Source: Bacteroidales bacterium
GTDB taxonomy: Bacteria; Bacteroidota; Bacteroidia; Bacteroidales; Prolixibacteraceae
Assembly: GCA_031272965.1 (NCBI GenBank)
Contig: JAISSS010000143.1
Coordinates: 1 to 37,878, forward strand
Direction of reading: 5' to 3'
DNA: 37,878 nt
A model generated the notes under the pieces. That model was not told the DNA's origin. It saw only the letters and a program-made list of their open reading frames with translations, and did not search any database. A program made the position numbers and the translations under genes. Below, piece after piece: positions 35,901-37,878 of this stretch. The stretch's first letter is position 1, and each line of letters starts with the position of its first letter.

Positions 35901-36145
35901 TTCGCCTGAATTGCATATTTGCCGTCCGCGTCAGTTACAACTCCGGTTGAGGCACCCTTTATCTGTATTGTAGCGCCGGGTAGCGGCTCGCCGTCCGCCG
36001 TCTTCACCATTCCGGTGATACGACGCTGCGGCTGCTGCATATCCGCTTCGTTTTTTGGCGCAGCACCCACTGTGAGCGCTAACGCGGCGGTGAAAAGGAA
36101 GCCCAAAACCGCTTTTGTAATTGATTCAGTGATACGTAGTTTCAT
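32969..36145 (-). CDS. SusC/RagA family TonB-linked outer-membrane transporter (SusC1)
   Basis: This 1058-residue first gene of the operon has a signal peptide (to about residue 28), a classical carboxypeptidase-regulatory-like domain (RRITGMVKTADGEPLPGATI through VLVFSFIGFQTQEQPV, about 41-103), a TonB-box-like VDEVVVVAYGVQKKESVT (about 117-134), and the plug with LSTALQGRLPGLTV, YLRGLGTLNDATPLILIDG and VESISILKDASATAVFGVRG. No STN signalling domain lies between signal peptide and plug, so regulation by a SusC-sensed anti-sigma factor is unlikely. The barrel ends LTKMVNFGINVTF. SusD1 starts 19 bases after its stop. Confidence 0.96.
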   Translation of the reverse strand: MKLRITESITKAVLGFLFTAALALTVGAAPKNEADMQQPQRRITGMVKTADGEPLPGATIQIKGASTGVVTDADGKYAIQAKESDVLVFSFIGFQTQEQPVGARSSINVVLAVETASVDEVVVVAYGVQKKESVTAAISTVQTKELKQSSQANLSTALQGRLPGLTVMQRSGQPGNDVVNLYLRGLGTLNDATPLILIDGVPRSGISMLDPNEVESISILKDASATAVFGVRGANGAILITTRRGEAGKAELSISADYSLQKFIVHADRLHSWEFAELRNQAYKNSNPTASESTYPFTQYMIDMYRSGEDPVFYPDRDVFHDYFRDWAPQTRLNANFNGGQKDFTYFLNAGYIGQGGNFKTEPESKLGYDPSYKMNRYNFRGNIDYKPIDDLKFSLNISSYLQRMNTPETTQLFGGSVTTMIENMIAYTWATPPTDPGPLTAAGYGVPAGEIVAQSGQDRNTYGEINRRGYRQQTSTTLNSSLGVDWKLNFITKGLSFKGLVAFDTSANTVLEGHKDLDSYSVTVAREAGGISSYSPINSNQDTSISISKNMSTSYYTNYQLSLNYARTFAEDHNVTGMLLYQRDHQDYGAAVPHNVIGMIARVTYDYAGRYLAEFNYGRNGSEQFAPANRFGSFPSYSIGWVASREEFLKDNPVISFLKIRGSYGITGNDSGQGRFLYQSSITMGSGIYSSLGRGQQVNQGLIGNDHVQWEKAEKKNAGLEIGLFDAITITADVFSEHRDKILITRKTVPILQGVPISNIPKVNLGIVDNKGAELEVGYRKNITNDISFNVKGNIAYNRNEVIFADEVRYGSDYAYPFRSTGYSIGTQWGYLIDYSNGNGYINTQSELDNLPTYAVGGVPRLGDFMYKDIAGVSGPDGPEPDGVVNDRDIAPIGYPSVPRISYGFSGSLEFHDFDFSFLFTGIGQSSWTQTDWGVTEFGLVGFYSGWHRNAWTPERYVKGDKITYPALGTSQGVSQRANSVFIMDRSFLRLKNIELGYNIPKTLLKSINMSRARIYVNGNNLWTWTKLPVNVVDPEMSYALSYGLTKMVNFGINVTF

Positions 36146-36191
36146 ACATACTTATCAAAATATTTATTTAATACAAACCATCTGTCTGACC

Positions 36192-36219
36192 GTCCCAAAA
36201 AACGTTCCTTCCTTGGGAC
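36192..36219 (-). repeat. 28-bp hairpin element, copy A
   Basis: On the minus strand, arms GTCCCAA and TTGGGAC enclose GGAA-GGAACG-TTTT. As RNA the stem is 11 pairs, two of them G-U, with hexaloop GGAACG. It lies just downstream of the expected SusC1 transcription start, hence in the mRNA leader. Copy B is at 36416-36443 in the opposite orientation. Confidence 0.7.
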
Positions 36220-36229
36220 AATCGCGATG

Positions 36230-36237
36230 CAAAAATA
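36230..36237 (-). promoter_or_regulatory. Promoter -7 element for the SusCD operon
   Basis: TATTTTTG on the minus strand, 84 bases before the SusC1 ATG. This predicts a leader of close to 80 bases containing hairpin copy A. The 8-bp palindrome ATCGCGAT (36221-36228) adjoins it. No -33 TTTG at normal spacing, as expected for an activator-dependent promoter. Confidence 0.5.
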
Positions 36238-36341
36238 GTAATTTTTATATTTGGGAAATGTTAAAAACCAATTTTAACAGTCGTTTTTTTTTTTTTTGTT
36301 TTAAATATCTGGAAATCAATACTTTACATAGATAACATATA

Positions 36342-36369
36342 CTTAATATAAAAATATACGTATATTAAG
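36342..36369. repeat. AT-rich inverted repeat upstream of the SusC1 promoter
   Basis: CTTAATATA (36342-36350) and TATATTAAG (36361-36369) are perfect 9-base arms with a 10-base spacer, which itself overlaps the palindrome TATACGTATA (36355-36364). It is centred about 120 bases upstream of the -7 box and could be a regulator site; AT-richness raises the chance of coincidence. Confidence 0.4.
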
Positions 36370-36415
36370 AATATTTATTTTTGAACTATTGTTCACTAAA
36401 AATACGCAAACAGGT

Positions 36416-36443
36416 GTTCCAAAAAAGGAACGTTTTTTGGAAC
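36416..36443 (+). repeat. 28-bp hairpin element, copy B
   Basis: GTTCCAAAAAA (36416-36426), loop GGAACG (36427-36432), TTTTTTGGAAC (36433-36443): a perfect 11-bp stem. Including the flanking T and A (36415, 36444 region reads G/TGTTCC...GGAACA) one more pair may form. It matches copy A at 24 of 28 positions when copy A is read on the minus strand. Confidence 0.7.
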
Positions 36444-36669
36444 AGTTGCATAAATACAAGTTTTTATCAATCTATCCTGCGCCCCCTTTCCGAAGGGAAA
36501 GGAGAAAATGATTTTTGGTACACACGCAGGTGTGCCACTGTCCCAGCAATCCTCTAAATATGTCCGTTTATCTGCTTATCTATAAACATACACCTCTTTT
36601 CAAGGGCGAAGTATAACCTCTCTTTGACAGTGTGAGTGATAGAGGTGTCATACATTATATAATAGTTGT

Positions 36670-37638
36670 TCATTGATTCAGCATTGCAAGGCGCTGTTCC
36701 ACCACTTCAAAATCGGCGTCTTTAATGAGGATGCGTTTTTGCTCGTCCAGCAGATAGAGAGTGGGGATTGCTTTGAGGTCGTAGAGTTCTGTTTTTTGGA
36801 TAACTGCACCCTTATCGTATCCGTCGAGCCAAGTTGTGGGGACGTCAGCGGCATGTCGTTTCCAGATTTCCAGGTCCTCGTCGGGATATACCGAAACAAT
36901 TTTCAGCCTGTTTTGCTGCTGTAGCGTTCCGATGAGCTGCGAATGTTTGATTTTTTCAATTACCTCGGCGCAAGTGTGGCAGTCGGGGTTATAGAACATC
37001 ATCAGGGTATAAGGCGCTTTGGCGTTGTAGAGGGTAGTTTTTTGGCCGTTGCGCAGGATGTAGGAGAAGTCGGAGGCGGGTTCTCCGAGTCTGTTTTTCA
37101 GCAGCAGTTTCAGCCGGTATTTTGAGCGCTCGCGCGTGGCCTCGTCTGTTTTTGGGTGAGCAATGAGGTATTCTGCTATGGGGATGTAAAATTCCTCGTT
37201 GCGGACGGGCGATTGCGGGTCGCGGATGTAGTCGTCAAACAGCTTCAGGAAATACTCCCTCATGCGGCCGGTTGGTTCTGCTTCGGTCTTTTTCAGGATG
37301 GCATTGATGGCGTCAAAGGCCGTTGATTTGGCGGCAATGGGGAGTATCAGGGCGAAGTCGGCGAAGGCTTGTGCGGTTACTTCCGGCAGCCGGGTATAAA
37401 CGGTGTCCATAAAATCCATGTTGTCCCAATAGTGCTTCACTAAATAGTTAGCTCTGTCAGCGGGGGCAGTCAGTATGTCAGGGATTTCCGGCATCCTTAT
37501 TTTGCGCTTTTCAGGCTCTGCTACACCTTTAATAACAGTATTCGTCGGGCGGCCACTGCACGCCGCAATCACTGCAAAAACGACCGACAGCAGCCCGAAA
37601 ATCCGACACCCCGTCGTTATTAAATGTCTCTTTCTCAT
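36670..37638 (-). CDS. Thioredoxin-like lipoprotein (DUF5106-type N-terminus)
   Basis: This 322-residue lipoprotein (lipobox VIAAC, Cys27) has an N-terminal helical domain of about 150 residues (ADRANYLVKHYWDNMDFMDT, ...REYFLKLFDDYIRDPQSPVRNEEFYIPIAEYL) as in DUF5106 proteins of Bacteroidota. A TlpA/thioredoxin domain follows, with GEPASDFSYILRNGQKTTLY, the redox motif CHTC near residues 219-222 in MMFYNPDCHTC, and the cis-proline KAIPTLYLLDEQ. A periplasmic thiol-disulfide role is expected, but the partner is unknown. It has its own promoter box and is transcribed away from the gene at 37760. Confidence 0.85.
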   Translation of the reverse strand: MRKRHLITTGCRIFGLLSVVFAVIAACSGRPTNTVIKGVAEPEKRKIRMPEIPDILTAPADRANYLVKHYWDNMDFMDTVYTRLPEVTAQAFADFALILPIAAKSTAFDAINAILKKTEAEPTGRMREYFLKLFDDYIRDPQSPVRNEEFYIPIAEYLIAHPKTDEATRERSKYRLKLLLKNRLGEPASDFSYILRNGQKTTLYNAKAPYTLMMFYNPDCHTCAEVIEKIKHSQLIGTLQQQNRLKIVSVYPDEDLEIWKRHAADVPTTWLDGYDKGAVIQKTELYDLKAIPTLYLLDEQKRILIKDADFEVVEQRLAMLNQ

Positions 37639-37663
37639 ATCTGTATTTCTTGAAATAACGCGG

Positions 37664-37671
37664 CAAAAATA
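37664..37671 (-). promoter_or_regulatory. Promoter -7 element for the thioredoxin-like gene
   Basis: TATTTTTG on the minus strand, 25 bases before the ATG at 37638. Confidence 0.45.
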
Positions 37672-37732
37672 TAAATTTTTTCAATGCGAAAGAAAAATCC
37701 ACACATCGGGCCGTGTATAACTGAATTTTTTC

Positions 37733-37740
37733 TATCTTTG
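37733..37740 (+). promoter_or_regulatory. Promoter -7 element for the gene at 37760
   Basis: TATCTTTG, 19 bases before the ATG at 37760. It supports the reality of the short partial gene at the window edge. Confidence 0.45.
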
Positions 37741-37759
37741 TCGCCGGAATAAATATATC

Positions 37760-37878
37760 ATGCTTACGCGGTTACGGACATACGTTTTCTCATTTTTGTT
37801 GGCACTGGCGGGCCCGGTTGGGGCTTTGGCGCAGGCGGGGACGAGCTTTAACACGCCGATACTGTTCCTGCCCGCCCT
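37760..37878 (+). CDS. Secreted or outer-membrane protein, 5' end only
   Basis: Only 39 codons are visible. ATG at 37760 opens a typical signal peptide: RLRTYVFSFLLALAG core, small residues VGALA and Gln at the expected cleavage (ALA-QAG), followed by TSFNTPILFLPA. A -7 box lies 19 bases upstream. The mature part is too short to assign a family. Confidence 0.6.
   Translation, partial: MLTRLRTYVFSFLLALAGPVGALAQAGTSFNTPILFLPA

Larger units (their letters stand above)
36146..36669. other. 524-bp AT-rich regulatory region upstream of the SusCD operon
   Basis: No gene is visible here. It contains the SusC1 promoter box, two 28-bp hairpin elements, an AT-rich inverted repeat, a run of fifteen T after 36285, and a small GC hairpin CCTTTCC/GGAAAGG (36485-36502) without a T-run. 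The last part toward 36669 is downstream of the thioredoxin-like lipoprotein. Confidence 0.7.

Noticed and set aside
36485-36502. Hairpin CCTTTCC/GGAAAGG as terminator of the thioredoxin-like gene
   Set aside because: It is about 170 bases beyond the stop and has no U-run on either strand.
36590-36648. Inverted ACACCTCT/AGAGGTGT repeat
   Set aside because: Only eight bases per arm with about 43 bases between; within a 524-bp gap this may well be chance.
1-37878. tRNA, rRNA, CRISPR, transposase or phage genes
   Set aside because: No gap is long enough or shows tRNA-like cloverleaf arms, and no protein has such motifs; the window is almost fully occupied by assigned genes.

Overview
The window looks like chromosome of a member of the order Bacteroidales (phylum Bacteroidota). 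Three things point there: tandem SusC/SusD pairs with BACON and DUF1735 surface lipoproteins; Bacteroidota-specific families (DUF5686, DUF5687, DUF5106-thioredoxin, a His-rich protein beside an RND pump); and eleven intergenic copies of the Bacteroidota -7 promoter element TAnnTTTG just upstream of genes on both strands. The genus cannot be fixed from the sequence. I see no rRNA, tRNA, CRISPR array, insertion sequence or phage gene.

Layout. 1-834 is the 3' end of a probable glycoside hydrolase. 868-2557 (minus) holds a uridine phosphorylase followed by a degenerate transglutaminase-like (SirB1-type) protein. 2671-7373 (plus) is a metal-efflux operon: His-rich small protein, periplasmic adaptor, CusA-type RND pump, with no outer-membrane channel gene. 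7574-12311 (minus) is the operon tgt - lptF/G-type permease - DUF5686 outer-membrane protein. 12446-13864 (minus) is pyrB-pyrI. 14110-16374 (plus) is a mitochondrial-type aconitase. 16470-18667 (plus) is a DUF5687 membrane protein with its ABC ATPase. 18652-20460 (minus) is an in-frame hypoxanthine phosphoribosyltransferase/adenylate kinase fusion followed by a TatD-family hydrolase that seems to start at ATT. 20569-21156 (plus) is folE.

21266-36145 (minus) is one long polysaccharide-utilization-type operon of seven genes: SusC1-SusD1-SusC2-SusD2-DUF1735/discoidin lipoprotein-BACON lipoprotein-BACON/discoidin lipoprotein. It is preceded by a 524-bp regulatory region and closed by a strong intrinsic terminator. 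It encodes capture and import functions only; no carbohydrate-active enzyme is present, so any enzymes must lie elsewhere. SusD2 carries an extra domain of about 160 residues that is homologous to the C-terminal domain of the BACON lipoprotein two genes downstream. 36670-37638 (minus) is a thioredoxin-like lipoprotein, and a secreted protein starts at 37760 and runs off the end.

Most of the window is ordinary for the phylum. The points I consider most worth following are the domain nested in SusD2 and shared with a neighbouring lipoprotein; a pair of 28-bp hairpin elements with covarying stems and an invariant hexaloop in the SusC1 upstream region; the HPRT-Adk fusion followed in the same frame by an ATT-initiated TatD; the transglutaminase-fold protein without a catalytic centre; and a Tgt that lacks all three zinc-binding cysteines.
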